A DNA stretch of 64,000 nt. Origin: Nautilus pompilius. Lineage: Eukaryota > Mollusca > Cephalopoda > Nautilida > Nautilidae. Shown here one piece after another: positions 47,501 through 57,244 of this stretch. The notes under the pieces are model-generated. The model was given only the letters and a program-made list of their open reading frames with translations. It was not told the DNA's origin and ran no database searches. The stretch spans positions 248,001 to 312,000 of the forward strand of contig JACATO010000624.1 of NCBI GenBank assembly GCA_018389105.1. Reading direction: 5' to 3'. Within the stretch, counting starts at the first letter, position 1; each line of letters starts with the position of its first letter. The position numbers and the translations under genes were made by a program.

Positions 47501-50500
47501 AAATTAAATAAGCACGTATTTACCTAGAATTTAGCTTTAATCAAGATAAGTATTAAAATCCTTTATTTTTAGCACAAATCTGTTTTAACTGATGAGAGAT
47601 TATTAACTTTTAAGTTATGATAATTTAAATTCATACATTAAAAAAAAACTCTTTAGAAATACTAATCATTCTATGTACAACTTCATGAGAAAGACTTTAA
47701 AACTCGTAAGGCATTCCCCAAAGAACTAACTAAGGTTAGGGATGCAATGTTGGAACCTTCCAGTTCTCATTCTATATAGATTTGGTACATTACAAGACAA
47801 TTAAGTTATCAAATAAACATTTTAGTGAAGTCCACAAGTGTAAAAATCAATGCTTACACGCTTGTGTTTTGAAAATCAGCTCATATTCTTAATACAATGT
47901 TTCCTCCAAATCTCATGATCTTGAGAATTCTGTATTTAATATTCTGCTGCCTTAGAAACTTAGCTTGAGATATAAGGATAAATGTGCATCCACGGTAACC
48001 TTATTTGATATTATTTATTACTCCGACATTCAACATCAGCAGATATAAATTAGAAGAAAACACTGGCTCGTACATTTTCCACACCAACTGAAGAGTGCAT
48101 GCAGCTGATTATCTGGTGGGTTTACATACAGACTGCTTATACCCTGGCTCCATACATTTTTTTTATTTTCAAAAACTCTTAGAAATCAGAAAAATTATTG
48201 CTTTATTTTGCTTGCCACTATTAAGTACAAGATATTATTTCACATCATTCAATGAATTGTGAACCACCATCACGACTTTCAGTCGTGTAAAGCATAAACC
48301 CAGAATAGATGCTGTGCATAAGTTTGGCAGTTTTGAATAATAAAAGTTTTCAGATTTCTATGACTGCGGAAAATTCATCCTTGTTTTTGTGAGCTGGCTG
48401 AGTTTGATCGTCAAATCAAATACATCGAGTAAGAAAACCGAAACACGATAGAGACAATGCCACATGCAAAATGGTAGGTCCAAACATTTTTGACCAAAAT
48501 TCTCTGATGTTTACAAAGCTATCCATAAATGCTCTTATTTCTGATTTAGAGACTTCTCCAGTATATTTTGTTCTTGCCCTGTACTTAGCTGATTGTCTTG
48601 TGATTTCTTCATTATTGCACAAAGCTATTTCATCAATTATTTTGCCTGGCAGAAAGAGATTTCATACATCAACAACAGTCTTACATGACCGAGCAGTGTC
48701 TTTTCTTCTGGAACAAAGAGAACACTGTAGCCAGGAGACCAAGGCTTCTGTGTTCACCAGTGATGCTCAATCCAAACTCCGACACTGTCTGCAGTAGAAA
48801 CGGACAGTACTGGTGTTTCGGGCTCATCACTTTCAGTAACAGCAATGACACTTTCACGTTCGGATTCCTCCAAAACAAAGTTTTCATTGCTACGATTGCT
48901 GTTATTTCCAAAAACTTTATCAGTTTATCCATTACTTGGATTGTCTCTATGTAGTTCTGTAACAGCCTCATCATTTCATTTATCAGAATTCATTATAAAA
49001 CCCTCTTTGTCTACATATATGGGATAGCAAGTAGCTCAGAGCCAAATCATCTCATGAAAAAACTATGTCACAGAAAACATCTGAAACGTCAATATTATCC
49101 ACTCAATCAAACATACATGGATGCTCAGGTGCACAGGTGTTACTCGAACAAGTGGTGAGATACTGAATGCTCCACATATACAAGCCAAGCTAAACTAATC
49201 TGGATGCAGGTTTTTTTTTGCTCTTTTTTGTAGCTTGTATTTTACTTTGCTGCAGATATAATGTTAAGTAATTGGGTCACTTTCTATCTAATCAGAAGCT
49301 TGGGAAGTCAGCACAGCTATATGGTATGGTGGCATCATTTCTGTAGGGAAATAACGGTTTAGCAGAAACTTAAGAACAGTTAAAAAAAACAAGCATAGAG
49401 GACTGAGATTGAATAGAAGCATTAAGATCTTCATCTTTTAAAGCATCATCCAAATGTAAATAAAATAAATAAATAATCATTGTACAATTTTGCTTTACCT
49501 CTTCCCCTGTCCCCACTTGTTTCTCTTCCTTTCTTCACTTCGTCTTTTTTCATGTCCTTGGCGAGAAAACTTGATCCAACAGCCGCAGGAGCCACACCAC
49601 CAGAGATGGCCAGTTCTCCGGTTAAGTTAGCCACATTTAGGTCATTTTGCTTCCACTGGCCGGGATGGGTGGCTTCAGAAATCACACCAGCATCATTGTC
49701 AAACTCTGATTCAACAGGGGCATTGCACTCACCAGCAGCTAAAACATGACATAGGCACCATAACACAAAATAACCCCAAGGTTTTACACAAATCAACAAT
49801 ATCTATTGCGGCCTGCTCAAACCACCAACCAAGTCAGTTCAGAACAGAGAACAGTCAGAAAGAGCAGACAGCACATTTCATTTACAAACTGTTAATATTA
49901 TTAAAAACAAAACAGCAGTAAAAATATTCTGCTTTGAATAAAGTCAAATCAAAATGATATTTGTTTAGCTCCATAAATATAGAAAAAAAGCGGGATATTT
50001 GTTAAATTAGATTCCACTGAACATTTAGAGGAGAATATAAATAACTGAACAAACTAGAGTGTACTTACAAATATCATTTTCATTAATGGTGTCTTCCTGA
50101 ACAGCTTTGCTCACTGTCTGTACTTTTACCTTATTAGCAAGGTAAGGGCAACTGCCAGTCCGGGTAACTACAACACAAATAAGCAAAGCATATCATCACT
50201 GCTTGCATTTCTCTCATAAACTAAACTATCAGCTGACATTTATAGCCATGAAACAAAAAAAAAAAAAAACAACATTTTATCTAATGATGAGAGAATTAAT
50301 GAAGTATAATACAAATTTACTGTAAATGATTAAATTGAAATTTTTCCAAGTACAGTAGAATCTTGCACATCCTGATTGACTGGGACTGTATATATATATA
50401 TATTAAATACACACACACGCACACAAAATTCTGGATAAAAGAAAAAGCAATGAACGGTACGGTAAATTATTGTATACAAATCTAAAATCTAACTACATTT

Positions 50501-52755
50501 TTTTAAAACCACATATTTATTTATACAAATCAAAGACTGAAACTGTTTATTGTTTTGGGTTACAGTGAAGTCCTTTTGTGCTGACCTGAGTTTTTCCTGC
50601 CTTGGAACTGGCACTAAAGTGTGCATTGTCAAAACAATGTCAGCAAAACAAATTATTCTGCTCATCAGCCACCCAATCACATCTGCATTTTTCCCCCACT
50701 TTTTTCACCAACAAGAGTCTTACATGGTATGGTAAACAGTGCCAATACATTTCAGTTTCTTCACAACTATAAACTTCATTTTTAGACTAACTCGTTCTAT
50801 TTAGAGGGTACTGCGTTGCAGCAACGCTAAGTCATCCTGTCCTTGCTCTTGGCTGAGTGGAAAGCCAGGTCCTTCAGAGATGGTGTTCAAAAAGTGTCAC
50901 CAGCATGGTGAATGAATCTACTGAAAGTCACAACTGGAACTCTTCATTTTTGTGTGTGGGGAGGAAAAACCATGCTAGAGAGGTACACCAAATTGGGATT
51001 TTAACTCCAGCTCTCTGTCTTAGCAGTCCAGTAGTCTAACCATCCTGGTACTAACTCATAATCTTGTGAATGCTTACTAAGAGAAGTCTAGATATTTAAG
51101 GTACAACCGTACTAAGAAATTTGATTTCTGAAGTCAAACATATTTGTCAAAAACCAAGTGGTAATGTTAGATTCTGTCACATTTATTATAAGAAGGTATA
51201 ATGAGTAAGTATATGAAGAGCTGCTTGTAGATCCAGGTCACATTCACTCATACCTGGTTGTATGTAAGGAACAATAAATTTTCATCATGTGATAAACATG
51301 TAGCAAGCAATGCCATATATTTAACACACATTCAGCTTGGCACATTTAATATGCGATAAAAGTTTCCAAAGATAATTTATATTATTCTACACACTGTAAT
51401 GCGTATTAAATGGATTAACATTTTGTCTTGTGTTGAATATATCAAGTTGCATATACAGATACATTAGAGTTGGCTTATGTACAAATGCTTTACCTGAAAT
51501 TTGTAAATAGAGTATTAAGGCTCCTACAAGCAATCAATTCAACCTACTCCTACATCTTTTCAGGTCTCATAAGAAAGAACCCGGTCGCTTTGTAAAATTT
51601 TAATACTATCCTTACTGTTAACTATACCGCCACAATTTGATATAAACATGAAAATAGAATTTAAGAAAGAAGCATGACAACCCACTGCAAAGTTAATTTT
51701 GGAGATAGTACCGTCTAGAGAGAGAGAGAGAGAGAGAAACTTTACAATATCTCCACACCAGAAACTGTAGTAAAAACAAAGACAATATGCATACACACAA
51801 AAGAAATTACAACCAGTTAGAAAGGCAACATTTTTTCAGATTACTAATTCGTTTTTTTTTCCTTTATTGATGCTTCAAGATAATATTGTACAACAACAGA
51901 TGTTACACAACTTTTTCATTTCCAGACTACTACATTAGTGAGAGCTATAAATTACCTTTACTTTACTTTTTCAAAAAAAAAAAAATTAATTTACCTAGGT
52001 AACACTGTGTTTGTAAAGTTTATCTCTCTTCTTTTCTTGATGTTAATTATATACTTCAGCCTATAGCTTGATCTTTATCACTAGAGGTGACAGTGTGCAG
52101 GTGCCTGAGAGATAGCGAAAATGAGGTTGACATATGAACTGTTAAGTCCTAAATGGTCAACCTCCATGAAGATACTTGTTTATCATAGAATACATAATGT
52201 AATGGTAACCGAGCATATATTTCAGGATTTTAAAACTGCTGACTTCAGTTAACATTTTTTCCAGTTCAGAATGTAACACTGATCTATCTTACTGATCTTG
52301 TTATATATATATAGTGTGGTCCCGTCCCATTAGTCTGTTTGATTTTTCAAGGGAACAATACTTTTACTCGTTAATAAAAGAGCCCATCATCTGGATCCGG
52401 ACATTTAAAAATGATAAGCAAACATCAGTTAAAGTTTAATTTTATTTCAATTGTCTGGACAACAGGTGGTCATCATAAAAGTGTTATAACAATAATGTGG
52501 AATGTGGATTCAGATAACTGGAAATGTCATATGAACAAGGTTCCACTGAGTATTTTAAAAAGTGATTTTTATTTCAAGTTAAAAATAAATTGTTTAGTTA
52601 CCTTCTTCAACAGGTTTTCCAGCTAAATTTGAAGTGTACTTTGAAAAACTATGAAAAACTGGACACTTCTTCATGTAACTGAGTACCTGAGGTGCATACT
52701 GACGCAGATGGTTGAAAGGAATCTGAGTGAGAAATGGACAACGCAAAGATTTCAT
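41314..52755 (-). CDS. ALAS1: 5-aminolevulinate synthase, mitochondrial (10 coding exons)
   Basis: Spliced minus-strand CDS: 52755-52602, 50167-50069, 49738-49499, 47491-47263, 45127-44943, 44483-44304, 43928-43764, 43381-43242, 43048-42920, 41568-41314; 1776 bp, 591 residues, all junctions GT-AG and phase-consistent. The enzyme condenses glycine with succinyl-CoA to 5-aminolevulinate in the mitochondrial matrix, the first and rate-limiting step of animal haem synthesis. Visible hallmarks: SNDYLG (224-229), the glycine-rich [12 protein letters not shown] (248-), [22 protein letters not shown] (D385, H388), PLP-binding K419 in SGTLGKAFG, and [13 protein letters not shown]. The N-terminal 160 residues are presequence-like and carry Cys-Pro motifs at C6, C31 and C58, the class of element by which haem blocks import. 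The C-terminal tail is shorter than in vertebrates. Most animals outside vertebrates have one ALAS, so the symbol is by homology. Confidence 0.97.
42318..42402 (-). repeat. tRNA-like SINE head
   Basis: On the minus strand an A-box-like GTTGGCCAAGTAGATTA is followed by a B-box-like AAGTTCAAACC (42330-42320), spaced as in a tRNA-derived SINE. There is no credible full tRNA cloverleaf, so it is a retroposon relic rather than a tRNA gene. It is next to the mariner-like element. Confidence 0.45.
42435..42789 (-). mobile_element. Non-autonomous mariner/ITm-like element with terminal inverted repeats
   Basis: The left end (TAGGATGTCCTAATAAGATG...) and the right end read in reverse (TAGGGTGTTCCAAAATGATG...) match over about 35 bases with several differences, flanked by TA. 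AGGGTGTYCCAAAA followed by a GTATACA-type motif is typical of mariner/ITm ends. Inside, minus-strand fragments such as [10 protein letters not shown] and CADIFDHLL resemble the C-terminal part of mariner transposases in different frames, so this is probably an internally deleted, decayed copy. It lies in ALAS intron 9. Confidence 0.65.
42920..43048 (-). CDS. ALAS1: ALAS coding exon 9
   Basis: Acceptor ttctttttag, donor gtaaat, phase 0 at both ends, 43 codons. Encodes [20 protein letters not shown] and the conserved CPSHIIPI. Confidence 0.95.
43242..43381 (-). CDS. ALAS1: ALAS coding exon 8 (PLP lysine)
   Basis: Acceptor tttttaaacag, donor gtgagt, phase 1 to 0. Second codon is the PLP Schiff-base lysine K419 in [12 protein letters not shown]; continues [14 protein letters not shown]. 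Confidence 0.97.
43764..43928 (-). CDS. ALAS1: ALAS coding exon 7
   Basis: Phase 1 to 1, donor gtacac. Encodes [20 protein letters not shown], then [20 protein letters not shown] and DIISGTLG; D385 pairs with the PLP pyridine nitrogen in the family. Confidence 0.97.
44304..44483 (-). CDS. ALAS1: ALAS coding exon 6
   Basis: Phase 1 to 1, donor gtatga. Encodes [33 protein letters not shown] and [12 protein letters not shown], all near identical to vertebrate ALAS. Confidence 0.97.
44943..45127 (-). CDS. ALAS1: ALAS coding exon 5
   Basis: Phase 2 to 1, donor gtaagt. Encodes [17 protein letters not shown] and [19 protein letters not shown], the glycine-rich substrate and PLP phosphate region. 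Confidence 0.97.
45470..45695 (+). pseudogene. pogo/Tigger-type transposase N-terminal HTH relic
   Basis: Three plus-strand frames in sequence read [14 protein letters not shown], then [20 protein letters not shown], then [12 protein letters not shown] and EDKLDRHAV. This matches the order of the psq/CENP-B-type DNA-binding helices of pogo/Tigger transposases (pattern KFAEENG, SEKxVRDWRKxKxxL, KKxRRxxRG, LExKLxxWV). Two frameshifts and a stop show it is dead. It lies in ALAS intron 4, antisense to the gene. No DDE domain was found nearby. Confidence 0.72.
46160..46633 (+). mobile_element. GC-rich non-LTR retroposon (SINE-like) with A-tail
   Basis: A sharply GC-rich island of about 450 bp in AT-rich intron sequence, ending CACGCAAGCACCACAAAAAG and then a long A tail. 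Its last 90 bases recur on the opposite strand at 21850-21951, so it belongs to a dispersed family. Near the 5' end TGGCTAATGCG fits an A-box (TRGYNNANNNG) and GGTCAACCT is a near B-box, suggesting Pol III ancestry. Overlapping open frames here are a by-product of base composition. The 5' boundary and target duplication are not resolved. Confidence 0.65.
47263..47491 (-). CDS. ALAS1: ALAS coding exon 4 (start of catalytic core)
   Basis: Acceptor ttttttttaag, donor gtaaga, phase 1 to 2. Encodes [20 protein letters not shown] and [20 protein letters not shown], then [18 protein letters not shown], the conserved beginning of all ALAS catalytic domains. Confidence 0.96.
48395..48895 (-). pseudogene. 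piggyBac-like transposase N-terminal relic
   Basis: Minus-strand fragments in order: an acidic leader (FVLEESE, then [13 protein letters not shown]), then [38 protein letters not shown] and CFGFLTRCI. This follows the piggyBac/PGBD N-terminal pattern (acidic leader; helix ending in EIYAFFGI-type motif; RFDFLIRCLRMDD). Stops and frameshifts interrupt it. It lies in ALAS intron 3. The catalytic DDD region and TTAA-flanked ends were not found. Confidence 0.65.
49499..49738 (-). CDS. ALAS1: ALAS coding exon 3 (variable linker)
   Basis: Acceptor atgttttag, donor gtaaag, phase 1 to 1. Eighty residues, Ala/Gly/Asp rich, of low conservation, between the presequence and the catalytic core; includes [13 protein letters not shown] and a Lys-rich end. 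Supported by phase with both neighbours. Confidence 0.88.
50069..50167 (-). CDS. ALAS1: ALAS coding exon 2 (third CP motif)
   Basis: Acceptor tgtgttgtag, donor gtaagt, phase 1 to 1. Encodes [13 protein letters not shown] with a third Cys-Pro motif at C58, then an acidic, poorly conserved linker. Confidence 0.9.
50845..51060 (-). repeat. tRNA-derived SINE
   Basis: On the minus strand an A-box (TGGTTAGACTACTGG, 51042-51028), then an anticodon-arm-like segment with GACTGC, then a B-box-like GGAGTTAAAATCCC (51008-50995) at tRNA-like spacing, followed by a non-tRNA body. No acceptor stem pairing is seen, so it is not a functional tRNA. Confidence 0.55.
51717..51736. repeat. (AG)n microsatellite
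   Basis: Perfect agagag run in ALAS coding intron 1. Confidence 0.9.
52602..52755 (-). CDS. ALAS1: ALAS coding exon 1 (presequence, two CP motifs)
   Basis: ATG at 52755 lies seven bases into the exon, after acceptor tttatttcag (exon starts about 52762). Encodes [14 protein letters not shown] onward: a basic, hydrophobic mitochondrial leader with CPFL at 6-9 and CPVF at 31-34. Donor gtaact, phase 1. Confidence 0.92.
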
Positions 52756-52762
52756 CTTGATC

Positions 52763-55604
52763 CTGAAATAAAGATGACATTATATTTGATTCTTTTCCTG
52801 AAGCCTCTAAGATAACATAAGAACTTTAATCAATAAACAAACACAAGGTAGAGGAAAAACATCGAAATAACGGTAACACAAAGGCTTGTTGTATACAGTT
52901 CCTGGTTCTCTCACAAATATTTTTACTGTTTCTGCTTATTATTATTCTCAAAAAATTTTAAATTTAAAATAAAAGATTGTGTTCATCTTCCAAAAATCTA
53001 AACAGAAAAGGCTGCTGCTAATCTAAAGGAGTTTTTATGATGGCAAAAAGGAAATAAAAGCAAAAATCAAAAATAAATTATTCCATATCTTAGGATTTAT
53101 TGAAGGAAAACTGTAGAGATGCAAAGAAAGCAAATGGCAACATAAAGATCTACATTACCCAAGTAATGACAAACCATTGGTATCTAAATTGGTGCTAGCT
53201 TTACAAGTGTGGACCACACCTGTGTGTCAGCTGACTGAGCTGTCACTTGCTGGTGGAAAAACTCCTTTACTGATGATCACAGCATTAAATCACACAGACA
53301 GGTGTGTGATATGATACAAGTCAGAAAGAGAGATTTTTTAAAAATGATTTTATAACATAGTGACAGTTAACAATGGCAAAGACAGACAGACAGAAACAAT
53401 TTATGATGTGATGTAACTCAGTGTGCAGTCCATGACATTTTACAATCACACACACACACATTTAATGCTTTTAATATTATATTTTTATCGAAAGTTCAAA
53501 ATGGTAATAATCCACCAGACTGCCGCCATATAAGGTAAAGTTTTTTTAAAAACTAGTGCCAAGCTTATAAAGAGTTATAGAAGTCATTATTGTGGTATTA
53601 GTAGGAAACAGAAAACTTGAGCTAAAATAAATATGAACAAAGGTCCATTTTCTGGGGATCTTGAGCAGACAGTTATGAACGTCATCCAATCACTCAATAT
53701 TCTTAATTTGTAAAACCTCGGCCATCCCGCCACAACAAAACAGATCAGTTAAAAATTCCTTTTGTAGCTCTTTTACGTCAGATTTTATCTAAAAAAAACA
53801 CAAAAATTTCCACTTGATAGATTAAAGAAAAATGTTTTCGTAGCAACCAGATCACTAAGTTATACTCAGTTGTTCATGTATGGAAATCAAAGAGGCAGTT
53901 TTTCATAACTGCTGTTTTTCCTACCTAAGCAGAAATTAATAATGTAGTATTTTAAATAACTTAAAATTAAAACAAACTTAAAAGGGTTAACGGTGCACTG
54001 GTATATTTATAAAACCATCACTCATTAACCAGCTCCTTGGTAATTGATACAATATCAGAGAAATACTTTCTAGATAGAAGTTTCCAGTGCTATTTACACG
54101 ACTGCTTCCAATAGCAGATTCGCTTTTGTACTAAAGTATTTCACTGGGAAATTCATATTAGAGAGACACTGGACACAAATAAAGAGGCTATTGGTACAAA
54201 CTATAACTTAGCTGATATAAATTTTATGACAGATGATCATGAAAATAATACTTATATATTTTTTTCTCTTTCAATATTTGCTCCGCCATTCGATCCGCCG
54301 GCAGGCAACCGTCTTGCTTGGGATTAATAGGAGAAAGCTACTGTCAGCCTGATAAACGGTGTTGTGCGCTATTATCACCCACCTACTAATATTGAAACTT
54401 TAAAGCTTTAGAAATGTTTTCTCGTTGGAAAACTTGAAAATGGACCTAATATTAAAGCTAACCATAAGGCTGGCTTGTAGTGAAAGGTTTTGCTAGACAA
54501 CAGAATAGGTCTCTCATGAGGCAGTTATTTTATAAATATTTCATTTATTTTGGAAAGGTTGTTGGCGTGATGCTGCTGACACTGGCTAAACTTTACTTAG
54601 TACTTCTTGAGTTACATAAATACTACCATTCTTGAACATGGAGTGTTTGTTACCAAGTGGCAACATGCTAAACAAATCAGATTTTAATTCAAAATCAAGG
54701 AACCTTCATCTATTCTACAGCATCTTCAAAAAAATTTTTTATAAACTTCCAACAACTTTAAATTTTTTCTCAATATGGAATAATGACTCTCTTTTTTTTT
54801 TTTGTTTTTGATTAAATCTGAGAGTTTTTTTTTTAGTGACCCTATCCCAGACAGAAAACAGAACACGGTGTCAGATCTAGTGTTTTGTGTGTAGGTTAAA
54901 TACAAGGAAGCAGGATGTACTACAGATCTATTGACTACTACTGAGAAACCTAATCTATCTACTGTAAGGTGGATTGGCTGGCGGCGGCCTATTACCGGTT
55001 ATTGCTTCCTTTTCCATAAAAACTGTAGTTCAGCGTCAACAAAGTTCATTACTGCCCAGGGGCAAACATAAATGAGAAAAGTATACTCTGAAGGAATAAA
55101 CAATTTTAATTCATTTATCAAACAAACCAGCATGCGGAGAATAGCTAAAGTCAGGACTCCTATGCTACCTACCATTGTTAATCTTCTAAGAAAAATCTTC
55201 TTTCCATAAATAAACAAAACATTTAAAGTAATCAACGGTTTTTAAAATCTCAATAAGATCTAGGAAAACAAAAAAAAAGAAGCAAAATATTATTCTTACA
55301 TAAAAATGTGAACAAAACTAACTAAAGCTTGCGTCCGCTCAAAGACTGCTCTGGTATGTACCAGCTCGTACATCTAAGTTGGAAATGCTACTGATATCCT
55401 GTTATTTTTGACAAACTTTCCTCCTTTCCAGTAAAATTAAATTTCTTTTAAGCAGCCAACTCGCAAGCAAATAAATCAAATACATTTTCATAGCTGAATA
55501 ATGAGATAGCCTGTCAGGAATAAAAAGTCAAGTCCCAAGAGAGAATTATTTTCACCAATCTAAGCACGGCTAAGACAGAAGCCACATTTAAAGAAAAATT
55601 CTAC
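52763..55604 (-). other. ALAS1: ALAS 5'-UTR intron (presumed)
   Basis: A 2.8 kb AT-rich stretch between the presumed first exon and coding exon 1, with an (AC)n run near 53447 and a GC-richer patch at about 54283-54370 holding a B-box-like GGATCGAATGG on the minus strand. No coding exon recognised. Confidence 0.5.
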
Positions 55605-55716
55605 CTGTACACAGCTGCTGTTCTTTCCAAGATCACTGATTTCTAAGTGGGCTGGTTTTACGAGCTCCACCAGCGAACCTAACCAACCTAATCCTGCTTT
55701 CTCACTACAGATCTAC
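55605..55716 (-). other. ALAS1: Probable non-coding first exon of ALAS
   Basis: On the minus strand the run ...cagctgtgtacag is followed by donor gtagaa at 55604. ALAS coding exon 1 opens seven bases after an acceptor, so a 5' untranslated exon upstream is required. This is the best-placed candidate, downstream of TATA-like motifs. The 5' end is approximate. Confidence 0.55.
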
Positions 55717-55746
55717 TGAAAGCAGGCAGCAGCGGCTAGGACACAG

Positions 55747-55793
55747 CTTAAATACCACCACCTCCTGTCCTCTCCCTGACACAGCATATAAGG
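55747..55793 (-). promoter_or_regulatory. ALAS1: TATA-like promoter of ALAS
   Basis: On the minus strand, CCTTATATG (55793-55785) and TATTTAAG (55754-55747) precede a TTTCAGT initiator-like motif at about 55717. Spacing from TATTTAAG is a little over 30 bases, near the expected TATA-to-start distance. I saw no ferritin-type iron-responsive element in the presumed leader. Confidence 0.45.
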
Positions 55794-56743
55794 ATGTGAC
55801 TGACAGCTTAGCCAGTGAGTACACAAACAATTAGAGCAGGATCTATGTAGCCAGCTGACTCAGCATATCCAGGAAAGGCTTTTATTATTTTCCAAAAAGA
55901 ATTTCTCATATAAACATCAACTTTAGTAGAAGATGGTAGATAAATAAAATTTCGAATACTAGATGACATAAATATGTACATGCAATGAATAACCTTTTTG
56001 CTGTAGTTGTCTACAAGGTTTATAAAACAAAGCGTATTCTCACTTGTACAGGTTATTGCCAGAACTATTTTAAAGGACATTTATTCTGATACAAATTTGT
56101 TGTACATGCACAGGCTGACAAAATAAAACAGTACACAGCAGTAGAGCTGCTGAGTGTGTGTTATAGCACATGGGTCCATAAAATCAGTATGGTTTTCTGT
56201 CCCTACCTTCAGTCCATTCATTTTAACTGGATGTGGGTGTTTTTATCATAGTTGTATATTTAACAAAGCATTTACAATACAACAATGGAAGGTAGATTAA
56301 GAGAACATCAGTATACCATGCCAAATTGAGCTTCTCTTCAGTAAATACTAATGCCTTATAGCCCCTTACCATCACACCGTCATAGCTGCCATAGGGCTTC
56401 TATGGGTTTATCACCTAACAGGTTTTGTCAGGCTGGAATGTCAAAGCTCTGTCAAGCAGAATAGACCACCAATATTTCAAAATCTCTTAAATCACTGTTC
56501 TATCCACACCATTCTATAGCTCTTACTAAAATATGAGTTTCTTTAAGTTACTTGTCCATTATAGCCAAATTCTTTGAGTAGTTTCCCATAAATTTGTAGC
56601 ATCACCAAACAATTATATATTCCTTGGTTGAGCGACAATCTTCCAGCTGATGTTCAGGCTGCTTTAAATAACTATTTCATGCAATATGGAAACACTAAAA
56701 ATGCCTTGATAAAACAAATATGTTAAGAAATGTTTTTATTCTA

Positions 56744-56935
56744 ACAACACAATAATAATAATAATAATAACAACAACAACAAACCATAACAACAACAACA
56801 ATAACAACAATAACAACAACAACACAACAATACACAACCAACAACAACAACAAACAACACTAATAATAATAATAACAATAATAATAATAAAATAATAATA
56901 AAATAATAATAATAATAATAATATAATAATGTACC
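56744..56935. repeat. Compound (TAA)n/(CAA)n microsatellite
   Basis: About 190 bp of nearly pure AAT and AAC trinucleotide repeats with switches between the two and short interruptions; the longest simple repeat in the window. Confidence 0.95.
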
Positions 56936-57223
56936 ATCAGATAAGACTGGAAACCTTAGTACATAGAGTAAGAGAATTTTATCCTACAAAAATAAAACTG
57001 GAAAGAAAATTCAGTTCTCCGCAATGAAAATATGATTATCAACATAAGTCTTAAAGGACTGTAACTAGAAAGATATGCAAGTCATTTTGAGACCAAGAGT
57101 ACATTATCATCCATAAAGGTAGAAGCTGTATCATTTCATCATAAATTTTGGCTCTGTGGTGACGCACAAAATTAGTGTGAACCACTAAAGTTCACGATGC
57201 AAACTCCAAACACCGAAACTGGG

Positions 57224-57244
57224 TTGTGTGTGTGTGTGTGTGTG
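57224..57244. repeat. (GT)n microsatellite
   Basis: Perfect tgtgtg run in the intergenic region upstream of ALAS. Confidence 0.9.

Larger units (their letters stand above)
50168..52601 (-). other. ALAS1: ALAS coding intron 1
   Basis: A 2.4 kb intron with a tRNA-like SINE at about 50845-51060, an (AG)n tract at 51717-51736 and short (TA)n tracts. Nothing else recognised. Confidence 0.85.

Noticed and set aside
54283..54370. Possible tRNA gene (B-box-like GGATCGAATGG, minus)
   Set aside because: No acceptor, D-arm or anticodon stems can be drawn around it.
55605..55716. CAGTGA in the presumed ALAS leader as an iron-responsive element
   Set aside because: The five bases on each side do not pair and there is no bulged C, so the IRE stem is absent.
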